A stretch of 64,000 nucleotides of DNA from Chrysomallon squamiferum (lineage: Eukaryota; Mollusca; Gastropoda; Neomphalida; Peltospiridae): positions 11,133,077-11,197,076 of the forward strand of contig CM022666.1 in NCBI GenBank assembly GCA_012295275.1. The letters run 5' to 3'. Of this stretch, positions 1-13,764 are shown in pieces. The notes below the pieces were generated by a model. It had not been told where the DNA came from, searched no databases, and saw only the letters and a program-made list of their open reading frames with translations. Within the stretch, counting starts at the first letter, position 1, and every line of letters begins with the position of its first letter. The position numbers and the translations under genes were made by a program.

Positions 1-285
1 ACACCTATGCCATAAAATTAGAATTGTTAAAAATAGCATATGGTGTCAGTGGAAATAAAGAAATGCTTTTATTGAATGATATATTAAAAGTACATTTTTA
101 ATCAATGTATGATTATAACATACATATGGAGGAATGAAGTTGTAATACACATGCCATAAAATTAGAATTGTTAAAAAAAAGAAGAACTATCATGTCAGTG
201 GAAATAAAGAAATGCTTTTAGTTAATGACATACTAAAAGTACATTTTTAGACAATGTATGATTAAATCATACATACAGAATAAGG
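1..285. repeat. Two-copy tandem duplication, period about 144 bp
   Basis: The segment starting with CATAAAATTAGAATTGTTAA at position 11 recurs at 155. The match continues through the shared text GTCAGTGGAAATAAAGAAAT and AATGTATGATTA. The copies differ by substitutions and small indels. Both lie in non-coding sequence at the left edge, so further copies could extend outside the window. Confidence 0.85.
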
Positions 286-2054
286 AAGGCCATACCTGGT
301 ATAATAATGGACATTTAAAAAAAAAAGAAAAAAAAAGGAAACGTGAATAAACTATTTTTTCATCAACATAAGGACAAAATTAGATAAACAGTGCTGGGTA
401 TTACCATACTTTAAGTCACCACAAAAGAATATTACTAATGATTCTAGGAAGACATGATCAATGTTAAGGCACCCTGCACAATAAAACAGTCTAACTTGAC
501 CATAAAAATTTTAAATGCCGCATTTTGGACATGAACAATGTACAGCAAGAGAAAAATACAAATAAAAAGCAAAACAGGAAGACAGGAGTTAGAATATGTA
601 TGCCACAGCTTTAGAGAACAATACATTATGTTTAGCAGGTAACGTGATATATTTAAAGCTAAATTCGTAAATAACAAATTTCACATTATGATTATGTGTT
701 CATTAGCAAAGTGCATGATGAATAAAACTCATATTCATACCAATGATTTAAAAAACAAAACAAAAAAACAAACATATATTACATTAAATATAAATTTAGA
801 AATTTTAAAAACTAAAAAAAAAAAAACTAAAATTAAAATTAGTTAGCTAAATGTTTGGACACACACACTCACAAGAAAATGATAACAAATAGTTCCTTTT
901 ATTATATCCTCCCCAAAATATTTTCCTGTAATATTGTCTGATGCAAGCTGATTAGAATACATACATTCATACACACATTTATACTGCATATGCATTATAC
1001 ATACAAAAGACACAGCAGCCTGACAGGATCACCTCCCAGTAACAGCTGACCAAGCAAAACTGAAACTTCCACATCTTCTTTTATCTTTAATCTTCTAAAC
1101 AAAAATTATCTTGAGCAAACATTTCTGTTTTCAGCCTTTAGTTAAGAACATTGACATGGTTGATATATCTCGTAACATTTTTAACAGTTACATTTTAATT
1201 TTAAAACAACATCTGCATCTATAAATAAATACATGCACATACAAAAACAATGTAACACGCAAATTGCCATTCCAAACTTATATTTATTAAAAGTTGTTAA
1301 ATAACAAAGTTCTCAAATTTAAATACTTTAAATTATAAAAAAATCCAAGAGGAAAAGCATGCAATGTTGAGCAATAATTAAAATTATATATAAATATAAT
1401 TACAGTTACTACTTTTTGGATTTATTCAAGTAATGTGCCTTGTTTCGGAAAAAACAAAACAAAAACAACTAGAGAACTCTTGTAGAAATTCTACCAGTGG
1501 TAACAAGATGATACCACGAATTCTTTTGTTAAATGACAAAGCTTTTGTTGGGTTTTGGTGTACTGAAATACATTTTCAAATTATTTGTTTAAATAGGTAA
1601 TGGAAAATATCAACCAAAAATTAGAAAACAATATTTATTTTGCTTTGAATAAGAAAAACAAATAATTATGGGTTCCTTTTGTAACGTTTTTTTTTTTTTT
1701 TTTTCATTCAAAATACTGACCTTACCAGATATCAATCATGTCCTGAAGCCTTAAATAAAAATACTAAAAATAAATGAAAAACAACTAATGACACTTTTAT
1801 TATTTTTTAAAACAGATTTAATTTGTTGTTTTGTTTTTTCCCAAGAAAAAAGTAATAATGATGTTTCCAAATAATGAAGTTGTACTAGTATACAGATGTT
1901 CTGATGGTGATGATGATGAAAAATCAAGATATGAAGATCACCTGGTAATCACGTAAGAGTACTTTTCCATTTCCATTTGTCCACTTACTGCTATTTATTT
2001 GACCCTGTTCAATTAATTACCAAGTCATTTCCGGTTCCAACAGTGGTCTATTTT

Positions 2055-2237
2055 TTAAAATCTTCCTACAGATAAATGATGCTGTGGCACCAGTCTAGAC
2101 TTGGTTACAAGATTAACTGTGCTTGGTGCTTCCATCAGGCTGTTTCCTAAGTCAGTCAGTGGTTTATCAAAGATAGTGTTATTTTCTTTCCTGCTGTCTA
2201 TGAGTAGGTGCATAAAACAATTATTTTCTGCTGATTT
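2055..2237 (-). other. Short open stretch of unknown nature, 60 codons
   Basis: On the minus strand a 60-codon stretch ends at TAA (2055-2057) and begins just after an in-frame TAG (2238-2240). It contains an internal Met. The translation includes DKPLTDLGNSLMEAPSTV, which is less low-complexity than the surrounding AT-rich sequence. An AG that could serve as acceptor lies just upstream. I do not recognise the protein. It could be a small terminal exon, 3' UTR or chance. Confidence 0.2.
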
Positions 2238-3439
2238 CTATCAAATGAAAAGGCAGCTGTAATTTCCTTTTTCTTTATCTTCATATCTTTAACCATATTA
2301 ATTAAACCACAGATTAAAAACAATCTTGGTTAAATTAAAACATTTCTTCCCCTCAACTTGGTGCATTTCTTGATTCTTTCAAGTATGCTTATAGGAAAAC
2401 TCCCTTATTTACTGGTGAGAAAAGTTTCAGTTAAAACATGTTATTAATAAAATATATTTATTTAAATTTATTCAAGAATTCAAATGTTTAAATCTAATCT
2501 AAAAAATCATATCTCCAAAGAACATAAAATAACTAGTTTTTGTAACTGAAAATATCCATGATACTTAACAAATGAAGGTTTTTTTTCCAGTACATTTTAC
2601 TTCTTGCAGAATGTAGATTTCCTGTTTTTTTCTAAACATTTCTTCACATTCAGCACTTTATCATCTTCACTAATTATTCTCCATCATCTTTCTTCCAGAT
2701 TATCAACAATCAGCTTATCATCTGTTTACTGAACCAGCAGCCTATCGTTCCCAAAACATATTCACCAGCTGTTTAAATACAATGATAACTACAGTGAAAA
2801 ACATTTCTGAAATTCCTTTTTCGTGATTAGAATATAAAGCTGTATCAAAGGTGGAGTAAGGTAAGATTAAAATGTTATGCTTGATAATATAAAAATATTC
2901 TTAGTAAATGTGCATCAACAGATTAAAAGGGAAAATAACTCATCAATATTTATCTCCATCACTCAACAACTTGAAAGTACAGGTATACCAATGGTTAAAG
3001 CATGTTTGATAATAATCCAGTGATTCCAGATGTATGGGTTATCTGTTCACTGCAGGGTTACATACTTAACAGGGAATAAATAGATACTGGAATGCAATCA
3101 GAGAATCTAACTGTTTTTAGTTTCATGGTTTAAACATTGCATCATAATAATTTGGTATTCAGAAGGATGTTTTATTTATTTATTAAATGTTATCAGTAGT
3201 AGTAATATTATGTAATTTTTTAAAAACACATTAGTATTTCTCAAATGTATCTTAAAATGAATTCCAAGATTAAAATGGATTCTAATCAACCAGATCCATG
3301 GATAAAAAAAAATGAAATAATTATCTGTTTGAATGTACTAAGGTCCACATAATATAAACTGAAATAATAGCTTTTATAAAGATGAAATCTGATACATTTT
3401 AATTCAACAAATATCTCATCTTTAATCAGCACATACATA

Positions 3440-3600
3440 AATGGTTGGTATAACCCTGTCTGTGGGAAGATGGATACAAAAGATCCTTTGCTGCTAATTA
3501 AACAAAAAGTAGCTTTTTATATGGATATGAGTTTCCATCCTGATTATATGAATAATCGTTAACCCTAAGCACATTAAAAATGTGTACGGACTGTTATAAA
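3440..3600. repeat. Dispersed repeat fragment, related to the copy near 37.1 kb
   Basis: It contains TGTGGGAAGATGGATACAAA followed by a diverged run (GATCC, TTGCTGCTAATTA, AAAAAGTA). The same order of words appears at about 37145-37190 (TGTGGGAAGATGCATACAAA, CACTGCTGATTAC, AAAAAGTA). Two diverged copies in one window indicate a dispersed family, probably a transposable element common in this genome. No terminal structure was identified. Confidence 0.5.
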
Positions 3601-3925
3601 TAAAAAATATTCTTTTTTCTTTTTCTATTAATCACCAAGGCAGCACAGAGTGATTATATTAAAACAAGTCAACTGATAATTACATTTCAAGAACTTTCAT
3701 TTCTAAATGCAGTATTACCATGCAGCACAACCTGTAGAATCTTTCTTACTTTTGTAAAATTTTCTACAGCCTGGAGGTCTTACTATGTATGGGAATAAAA
3801 AAGAATTCTTTCTCTTCCCATTGGTACATATGTATCCTAGCGAGTAAAATCAATGAAGAACACATTACAAAGCTTGTACCTTCAGACAAATTTTTGTCCT
3901 CTTGAACAGTATAATCTTTTCCTCC

Positions 3926-4006
3926 TCACTGATTATCTGTGAAAAATGAGATTTGTGAATATGGGGTCCAGGCTATGCTGAATTCATCATCTATATCTGT
4001 AGACAT
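3926..4006 (-). other. Short ATG-initiated open stretch of unknown nature, 26 codons
   Basis: Minus-strand ATG at 4006 and TGA at 3926-3928. The translation includes STDIDDEFSIAWTPYS, which is acidic and not low-complexity. It is preceded by an in-frame stop seven codons upstream of the ATG. It could be a terminal exon or an accidental open frame in a 3' UTR. No family was recognised. Confidence 0.12.
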
Positions 4007-5505
4007 TCTTTCTTGATTTGGATTTCAAGGCAGCTTCATGCAAACAGCAAAGTTGTAAACTATGTTCATTTCACTCAAAAAAAAATCAGAAGTCTTCTTG
4101 AGGTTTACAATTTCAAAAGCTTCACATTGGAGTGGTCTTGCTAATGTAATATTATAGCATATCTTGATTTTAATATCACCCTCAATCTGTTTCTATGTCA
4201 CTCAGACATTGTATATTGCAGCTGTGGCAAATGTTTTCAAACTCTGTGAGCAACAGTTCTGAAAAATGAAATCAAATATTTTAGTCTATTTAATTAAAAA
4301 ATATATATAGAGATTTTTACTTATTATTATTTTAATTTCATTTCATTTTTGTTGTTACTTTAAAAATTAATTTAAAAAAATAAAAAGAATAAAAAAAGGG
4401 AATTTAAAAAAATAAACTAATACTTAGACCTTCCTACAAACATTCTACAATTAAATTTGAATTCCCAACTGTAATTCAGCCAATTTTTTTTTCTTTTCCT
4501 CATTTCATTATCAAGCTACAGCAGGGCTTTCAAATCTGATCCAACATCAGTCTATTACTGCTAAGATCTCCTGTGCTGGTTATTTTCCTTGCAACAGCCA
4601 AACCAAATTTTATATATATATATATTTGTTTAATGATACAAAAATCATTTAGACATGTTCTCACTACAGAAACAAACAGCAACTGCATATGAATATATTT
4701 TAAGTTATCTTGCAATATAGACCTAAGAAATCAAATTAACATTTAAAAATTCATCCTATTTATGATGGTAGCAAAAATATTATGAATTATATATGATACC
4801 TGCTACCTAATACTGCCTATGTCTCCTTCTCAAAAACAGTTTGAAAGCCCTCTAATAATATTTTTAATTTATTTAAATTTATTCTGCACATCTATGTTGA
4901 TTTATTTAATTCAACAATTAAACAGTAAATGATTTAAAAATATTTCTATGTTATTTACATGCATAGACACATTACGTATCAGTTGACCTCAGTTCCCATA
5001 ATCACAACATTTTGAACACATTAAATTTCACATCCAAAGGCAACTGAAATGAAATTTAAAAAATGTATATAATTTAACTTTTAAGGTATAATTAAAACAT
5101 TTTCATTAATTCAAACTGGCCATATAATTGTTAATTGAAAAAGTTATATATGTATAACCCTCTACTGGCAGGCAGACTTGCTGTGATATTACTTTAAATA
5201 ATAAATAAATAAATAAATAAATAAATAGGATTTTTTTCTTTTTGTCTACAAGTTAAATAAAATGTTCTGGTAGTTGCAGCTGATATATATTTTCCAGCTG
5301 GTACTCTTTCACTGTTCAGTTGTGTGTGTGTGTGTGTGTGTGTGCATGTGTGTCTGAAGACTTCTGATTAAACAAGAAGAAAATAAATAAATAAAGTAAA
5401 AGAGAAGGAAATAATAATTTACTTACTGTTAACTACCAATGCATTCATGAAAAAATAACATATCTATTCTCATGTTAAAATAATGTTTTTGAAGAAATTA
5501 AATTG

Positions 5506-5542
<37 letters not shown>

Positions 5543-5710
5543 TATTTATCAGATATTAAGATTTATTTATTATTTTAAGTTTTAAAAAAGACAGCTTATC
5601 ATTGTGTTTATTAATTTAACTGTAAATGTTAATAATAAAAATAAAAATAATAATAATAATAATAATAAATTAAAATGAAATATTTATGAAGAACAAAGAA
5701 GATAAATTAC

Positions 5711-5849
5711 CTCCCGGCAAAGTGATGAAGAGAAAAATCCACATCTCAGTTACAATGGAGTTCATTACCATGCAGGCAATGATCAGCATCTCTTCAATAC
5801 ATCTTCCCAACAATATGTCTCCTTGGTAACCATAGAAACAATAAGCCAT
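5711..5849 (-). other. Candidate alternative first exon, 46 codons plus one base
   Basis: A minus-strand ATG (5849) opens a 46-codon frame that runs to a possible donor (GAG|GTAATT, donor bases 5709-5710). The translation is hydrophobic near its end (EMWIFLFITLPG). It lies downstream of the long TSC22D-like exon, where bunched/TSC22D genes place promoters of their short isoforms. However, it ends in phase 1 while the long exon ends in phase 2, so both could not join the same downstream exon in one frame. The sequence also does not resemble the known short-isoform leader. Kept only as a weak candidate. Confidence 0.15.
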
Positions 5850-6761
5850 ATTTTCTTATTTGTTTTAGCATTGAAATTAAAATGCACGTTGCAAATAAAG
5901 AAAACTAATATATAATCTATATTTTATTATTTCATACTATCTAACCTCTCCCAAAAATATTACAGTAAAAAGTCTAACCTCAACAATTTAAGACAAACAC
6001 ACATATACAACATATCATATGTTTTAAGAAAAGAGAACAAAAATATGTTTACCCTAATTTGTGTTGTTGTCTATATATTATCTAAGAAGCAAGAAACACA
6101 TTTTATGTAAATTGGTTTATTTACCTTTTAAAACTTTTGAACCACATGCACACGCATGAAAACATACACACACATACACATTCAAAAACCATTTATCAAA
6201 CAATAAGTATAACACAAATTGTAACAAATCACTTCACCAATTTCATATAAATCTAAAATAATAAAATAATTACAAATATACATGTACTTCAACAATAAAA
6301 TAATTATGAACAAATAACTAACATCCATTTCTTTTGTATGGTATTTTTTCTAAATCTTATTGCCAGATCATTTTTACCTATCACCATGAGTCACATGATC
6401 ATGTGAGGGTCATGTTAATTAGAGACGAATCTGCTGATTCAAAATATTTTGTCACTTATGTCAATCACTGTAGCAAACTATCTTTAAAACTTTTGTTTAA
6501 TTTTCAGCTTTAAAAGTTTAATCTAGTTATTCATTCTTTCTAGGTCATGAATATCATTGCATAAAAATAAACATGTCATAGCAAATGTTAATGCTGTCAG
6601 AATCTGACACTGGTTATTAGTATAAAACAGAATCTAAAATCAGCACTACAGATCTAACTTTACTTGAGTCTGGATATATATTGAATGTGTTTGTTTTGTT
6701 TGTTTTTTTGGTGAGGTGTATACAATACTTTTATAACCATTTAATAACAATAATAATAATG

Positions 6762-6795
<34 letters not shown>

Positions 6796-9700
6796 GAACA
6801 TTTAATTAAATCTCCATACATTTCTATAATACTGTCAGTTATTTTGTAATAACAGTATGAGACTGATGTTGTTGCCATACTAAAGAGTTAATTAGAAGCA
6901 ATGGATCTTTTATCTGCAGCTTTACTAATCCACCAAACACAATCCATGTAAATTCATTCAGTGACATGGAGGTAAATTTATTTTATTCAGAGGTAACTAC
7001 AAAGTTTATTTCTCAAGAATGGAACTTTATTCAAATAAACTTCACACACACATAAAGAAATCAGATTCATGGCAAAAACATTCTTTCAGCTATAAAACAT
7101 ATTAACTCCAAGATATATGTGCAAACATACAATAATAAATCAAATTTTTATTTTACTTCAAAGACAGTGAAACCTTACCCTCAAACAAATAACTGTCTAA
7201 TTTAAATTCCTACATGTCTGGTTGGGAACAAATGAATAAATGAATGTTTAAAAATCACCTCAGAAAAAAATTACATCTACCATTAGGTATCGTACACAGG
7301 TAATAATACATATGTCAATACATTTTAAAATTAAGACACTGTGAATATATATGGCAATGCAAAAACAACTATACATTCTGGAAGAAAAATGTATAATTAG
7401 ATTCAATAACTGAATTTTTATTTCTAAATTTCAAAAACAAAATAGATAAATATCAATAACAAGGAAAACAAAAGGAAGAAAAAAAGAAAATCTGAAATAA
7501 CCTACACACATGACTGCAAGATTGTTTAATACAAGAATTGTGGAGAAACAGTATTTTCTGAAATGCAAATAAAAACAGTTTAATCAAGATGTAGGTATAT
7601 TTTTTGGGCAGATTAAAAAAATGGTCAGGGGATTCAATGACCCCCTCAATATTCCCTTCATCTGAATATTATATACAATATAAACTAGTATCAGTTATAG
7701 TTCTCGCATTATACTGCAACAATGCCCAACAAAATCTTTTGTTTTTGATATCCATATATATTATCACAATCACTCACATTCCCAAAAATAGACAGTGCTA
7801 ATTTACAATTTTCACCTGTTTACAGGAAGAAGCAGAAACCAAAATATGTAATATCTGTCAGTTACTTGAATAAATGTTATTTTTGTTTAAGCTTTAACTT
7901 TAAATTCACCGAGTTTAATTCCCTTTAAAAAAAAAAAAATGAATAATAATAACTACAAGTTATAAATAAAACAAATGGCCTTACCAAGTATGTTCCAATT
8001 ATTATTGATACATTTCATAAAATTATGGTCATAAAAAAATGTGGAATGTTTATTTATTACTTTCATCTACAAACACACATCTGTACTTACATTTGCATAA
8101 ATCAATAGCATTCTACTAATGAGGGAAAACAATGTTTGCCTTTTGAATATATATCCAGAGGTAATTACAACTTTCAGATATATCATGGCAACAGTAAGCT
8201 TAAATTTTATAAAAAAGATAAGACAACAGCAGTTTTTAAGAAAACTGCAGATACTGTACAGTAATTTAACTCATTATAATGTTGATCATACAAATTTTTT
8301 ATTTTGTGCAAATTAAAATACTGAATTACATCACTGGATGCCTTTAATAACATATGTTCAACATGCTTAATCAGTGATACGTGTAATTAATAAATACATA
8401 TATTGTGAATACTGTCAATAATAAATGTTCAAGTTTGCTTAGTCAATAATATGTAGTTAATAGACATATTAGTACATATTCACTGTCGTCCATCAGTAAA
8501 ACATGTCAGAGTAGCCCATCAATTAATAAAACATTTGATTTTATTATCTGGCTATGTAAGACATTTTTTTTATCAGTTTATATGGCAGCACACATTTTCA
8601 AAAGTGAAAAAAGAATGACCAAACTGTTTACACTGCAGTTTTAGAATTTGAAATGGCATTGGGTCTAACACACTGCTCACAATTCCTGAGATTATAGTAC
8701 AGTTTAAATTTTCTTCTTTTATTTATTTATTTATTTTATTATTATTACTGGGTTTTCCTCCCTAATGTAAACAAACATTCAACTCAGAATTTACTGGAAA
8801 ACACACAGAACATTTAATAAATATAATTTAAATTTACTGAATTGTGTTTATATGATAAAATACTTGTTTACACCACCTCAGCTAAAATGTACTCAAAACC
8901 TGCTTGGACAATGCAGTTCATTTACTGAGCAACTGCTAAAATCACTGAGTAAATAAATCATAACACAACAGTAACAGTCTACATAAATGACTGGTGAATC
9001 GGAATGTGTATGCCAGAACTACCAGTACTCATCTGTTTAATATTTAGAATATAAATCTGTTGCCTTGGTAATGTTACTTGTAGTTTAATTAATATGGCTC
9101 TAATTACAAAAACAGAATCATACAGACTCATCAACAGAAAATATATATATTTAAATTCATGAATGCATGATATATCTAGCTATATGTAAATAATGACAAA
9201 TGCATTAACATCATTAACAAAATTATAAAGGCTTGCCTTTAATCAACATACAGTTTGCAAGTATTTTTGTGTTATCATTTTTTAGATGTTGGTTTGTATA
9301 TGTTCAGTTCATAAATGTAAGCAATAAATGACTAATTTAACTAAAAAAACACCTTAAAAATCACAGGTAAATAGAGTAATTTTTATTTATGTTGAACATT
9401 AAATAAATATATCATATTTGAAACTCTCTTCAGGGAAGCTGAACAATTTGTTTCTTCTTACTTACTATGAAAAGATTGGAAAACTGTTAATGAGGGGTAT
9501 TTACAGGAAGATCAAATTAAAAAAATGCGAAACACCTCCCACAGTAATCTATCAATGTAAACAGACTGATTAAAAACAATAGGTAAAACAGAAACACAGC
9601 TCTAGTATGTTAGAAATTTAAGATTCATATAAAGTAGACTATTCTTAATGTAGCATAAATTGTTAAATACATGCTCAAACTGCACATATATTAATAAAGG

Positions 9701-10821
9701 ATATTGTAAAAAATGTATAAAATAAAATATAGACATAGAAATTTTAATCTGAGGTAAGTCTATTTTTAGTACAGTATTGTGCCAGATAGTTTAAAATTCT
9801 ATTGTATTGAGTAATCCATGTTATCATGGCATCACCTGCATTTCAACAGCCACACACACGCACACACACAGAATTAGAGACAATTACCTAAGTTTTCCTC
9901 AGTTTTTATTTCCGTTTCATCATCTGTGATATGAAATGCATCATGAGATTGTTATTTAATAACAATAATGATTAGATATAGTTTTAGTAAAAAAATGATA
10001 TAAAGTAATTATTCATAAGCTTATGTAAATAGCCCATGATTGTATTAAAGGGTGATTATTATTATTATTCCAACACACACACATGAACAAGTTATATAAG
10101 TATGTGCCTTCTGTCTAAATATATAAATATCTAAAAAAAGATAAACACACAAAAAATCTTCACTAAACCTGTTTCAAGTGTTCTAAAATTTTGTATGAAA
10201 GAAATGATTAATATGGAAAGGAAGTAATACAACTCATGATCTATAGCTGATGGGTCAAACAAACAGAATGCAATTCCATTTTTCTGATTTTACTTCAGGT
10301 GGCTAAAGAACTGTGTGTATCTCTAACAACGACACATACTTCTTTATATAATATCTTGAGTAAAATTAGTTTATTTGTTAAAGATGACACGTGATTATAT
10401 CATCTAACATAACATAAATGGGCATAAACTCTCATTTACAAACTGATATATGCTAACAGTCTGTATAACAACTGCAACAGTAATATTTATGAATACCATC
10501 ATTTTATTGATAAATATTAAGCATATCTGTAATATTTGACATTGTATCATTTATTCAGTTCAAATTTTAAAGACTTGATCTTATGCAAAGTAAGATGATG
10601 TGATGAAAAAATATATATAAAAGCAAATATGTAAATAACTGCTAAAGAAAAAACCAGAATACATAACAGATAAAATGATAAAAGGTTTGGTACTTTATGA
10701 ACTTTGTTTTTAGAAGTTGCAAACCAGTGGATAATGGTTCATCCAAGATGATTGTTACATCCAACATTATTAAAGATGACAGCATTATGTAAAAACATGA
10801 CATAAATAAATAAAGACTGAC

Positions 10822-12209
10822 CTTTCATACTGCAGTACTTCTTTGGTTGGACTTGACATTCCACCAACAGCAGCAGCTAGCGGTCCAACGGAATCCTGAA
10901 GAGCTTTGGTCAGCTGTATGGATTCTGGCCGTCCACCAGCCTGGATGGGATTAGCAACATTAGTACCTGGAATAGTGCAATGTTCTCTACAGACCTGTGA
11001 CTGATTGACATCAGTCGCATATTTGTCTGTATTACCTTCCACTGGAATACCACCCACCTGTTGTATAGGTGCAGAATGATCAGGAGTCTTTTGAATGTTT
11101 TGAGGTCGATGCTGACTTTGGCTCTGATCAACCAAAGGATTTTGCATAACAGTAGGGGTGCCTGCATGTACCTGAGGCACCGTCATCCCAGGCACTGGGA
11201 CCGTGGAAGTAGGAACTGTTGGATTGGCATTAGCAGTTGAATGTACATGTATCCTAGCTCCAGTCAGAGAATTTGGAACTGGTACCGTTTGGGGCAAACT
11301 CGGAGTTGTGATTGTATGAGGTGCTGACACACCTGGTACTTGCACCGATGTCTTCTGGGTTGGGGGGTTGATGATTGGTATGCCCGAAGGAGGCAGATTT
11401 ACAGGTTGACATGGGGGCTGTAACGGAACATGGCAGTCTGCGGCAGGTTGTCGCTGTGATACTGGTGGAACTGCCATTGGAATTGGCTGACTAGGTATGG
11501 GTATTGCTGGGTGGATTGGTATAAACGACTCACCCGGTTTAGCATTAAACACAGGTGTGCTAACAGCAGCACCATCCCCTACCACCGGAATATGAATGCT
11601 TTGGCCTACAGTGCCCACAGCACCAGCTGTCAATGGGTTTTTAGACGGATCATCAACACCATGGACATAATGAATGGAACTAGAAGCACTTGAATTATTT
11701 GAATGTACATGCACTTCCTCTGAAGCTTTTGACTCAATTTTCTCCGGAGCTGTGTTAAGGTAATCGTGACATAACCATCTTCCTCTTCTAAATGGTTCTT
11801 TAGTCTCGATTTTAACAACACGGAATCGTGATTGAGCATCAGGTTTCGACACTTCCTCTGGCGTCAAAACACCTGGAGTTAAAACACTGTCTGGGTCATT
11901 ATCTGTAGCTTTAGAACAATCTAATACTTCTGAACTTAAATCTTCTGTATGACTTTCATCCAAGTCGTCCATACTATCGCCATCAACGTCAGCAGTCATG
12001 TCCCCACTCCCTCCCCTCTGCGTGTTCTTTGTAACACTTGTTATTTTAAACGTACTTTTTTTCTTTGGCACATTGTCCGAATTAGCCCGCTGACCACTTT
12101 GTCCAGGCTTGAGATCATCAATACGTACATCCGTGTCCTTTACTGACTGTGTTTGAGACTGATTATTTAATGTAACAGCCATTTTATCTTCGCCAATCTG
12201 CTCAGCCAT
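10822..12209 (-). CDS. TSC22 domain family protein, long isoform (bunched-A type), first coding exon, partial
   Basis: A large single exon of 462 codons plus 2 nt starts at the only plausible ATG (12209, context AAAATGG). It ends at a donor AAG|GTCAGT (donor bases 10821-10820), in phase 2. Two motifs define the long TSC22D proteins: KKKSTFKITSVT (about residues 49-60) and SRFRVVKI...EPFRRGRWLCHDY (about residues 117-140). The remainder is acidic (residues 70-110) and then a long Pro/Val/Gln/Thr-rich disordered region. The C-terminal TSC box, a leucine-zipper dimerisation segment, must be on a later exon and was not found in the lower coordinates, so the gene probably continues past the left edge. 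Known family members (TSC22D1, D2, D4, fly bunched-A) are cytoplasmic or nuclear regulators of growth and stress signalling that bind Madm/NRBP1. The specific orthologue cannot be assigned. Confidence 0.85.
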
Positions 12210-12269
12210 TTTCAGGCTACAGCAGTGATAATGGCAGACATTACACACTTTGCATGCCGGGACGGAAAC

Positions 12270-12278
12270 TACGTCATA
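12270..12278. promoter_or_regulatory. CRE-like site in the TSC22D-like upstream region
   Basis: TACGTCATA lies about 60 bp upstream of the minus-strand start codon, in a locally GC-richer stretch (12240-12340). It resembles a CREB/ATF half-palindrome. The placement suits a proximal promoter, but one short motif is weak evidence. Confidence 0.25.
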
Positions 12279-13057
12279 ACCTACTCGGAACGACCTACGT
12301 CTGGTAACCTTTGACCTCCAGAATAGAGCAAAGTCGTATTGACCGATATTGTCTGACTCATTTCACACACTGAAAGAAAACCAACAGTTTAAGAATTACA
12401 AAAATATGATTGTCTGTTTGTACTGTAAAATCATTTTATTTTTAAACACTTAAAAAACATAAACGGACAAACGGAAAAGAAACTGCGTTAGAACAAGACA
12501 CTTAAGACTAAGAGTACAGCAGAAAATAAACATATTTAATCCTTTAGCAAGGTCAATATGACGGAAAATACCAATAGATCAATGGTTAATGAACGTGCCC
12601 TTTGGTGTGTGTGTATTTCAAAGGTTACCAGGTTCGAAAACCGTGAAGAGGATGCGTGTATTTTAATTTTTAAAAATTTTAAATCTTGTTTATGTGCACT
12701 CTTTAAACGAGTGACATTTTTCACCAATGGAAAAGTCTGAAGGTGTCTTTAACAACCTTCTCTCCTCTTTCCCTGGAGAGCTATTTCCAGTATTATCACG
12801 TGAAGGCTAGGTGAGAATCAGACGAAACCAGCCAACATTAATGTTCTTATTTTTATCTTTCATAATTAACCTATAACAATAAACAAACGCGATAATAATT
12901 TTAACAAATTAGAATATGATCAAATTAATTAATTTCTTTCTTTCTTTTATTTTTATTTTTAAAATAATAAATTAGATCACTAATCATTTCATTATTAACT
13001 TTTACGTTATTCTTTTTAAGATCTGCTAAATAGCCAATTTTAGTGTTTTATTTAGCT

Positions 13058-13060
<3 letters not shown>

Positions 13061-13104
<44 letters not shown>
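13061..13104. repeat. (TA)n microsatellite
   Basis: About 22 uninterrupted TA units between the two divergent genes. Confidence 0.95.
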
Positions 13105-13105
<1 letters not shown>

Positions 13106-13206
13106 TGTTTGTTTGTTTTCAAAATGAATCAACCACTACCGTACAGTTAATATAATATCAATTATAAATTTATATATTAATAAATTAATTTGTCAGGTTT
13201 CCTTCA

Positions 13207-13210
<4 letters not shown>

Positions 13211-13265
<55 letters not shown>
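13211..13265. repeat. (CT)n microsatellite
   Basis: About 27 pure CT units. One of ten long GA/CT tracts in the window. Confidence 0.95.
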
Positions 13266-13268
<3 letters not shown>

Positions 13269-13672
13269 ATTTATTTATTTTTGATTTAGTTGTTATTTAA
13301 CAGCATTTTATTATATTTATTAATAAACAGAAAATACTGATATTCTTAAGTGGATTAATCGAGACAAGGACATGTGTACCCAACACATCATCTACGTCAC
13401 AGTTACACTAGCTAGTATGGTTTTAATATGTGACAGGGCGGTCCTTCACACCTTTTGTTTTCTTTGTAAAAAACGACGGTCACAAGGGCCAAACTTTAAA
13501 TAATAAAGGACTGGATGAATAAATGAGTGTTTGTAACGACGCCTCCAAATTTTTAATATTGATAGGTTTTAGATGTATTTCACACGTTTAATTCTTAATT
13601 ATACTGCTACGTTTAGTAGAAAGTTATCTTTTATATGCAGAAAACTAATTCTTTTATAATCCTGTGCTGACT

Positions 13673-13674
<2 letters not shown>

Positions 13675-13761
<87 letters not shown>
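13675..13761. repeat. (CT)n microsatellite just upstream of the B-box gene leader exon
   Basis: More than 40 pure CT units. It lies about 150 bp upstream of a strong donor at 13915, so it may sit in the promoter or leader exon of the B-box gene. It creates long Leu-Ser open frames that are not genes. Confidence 0.9.
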
Positions 13762-13763
<2 letters not shown>

Positions 13764-13764
13764 T

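Larger units (their letters stand above)
286..10784. other. Long stretch without a convincing gene (3' side or introns of the TSC22D-like gene)
   Basis: About 10.5 kb of AT-rich sequence with short A/T runs, (AAT)n tracts near 5513-5540, 5650-5670 and 6747-6790, and a (GT)n tract near 5322-5345. No exon matching the TSC box (a leucine-zipper segment expected downstream of the exon at 10822-12209) was recognised on the minus strand. Three short minus-strand open stretches look somewhat coding (2055-2237, 3926-4006, 5711-5849) and are listed separately. The rest is most simply intron or 3' UTR. Confidence 0.6.
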
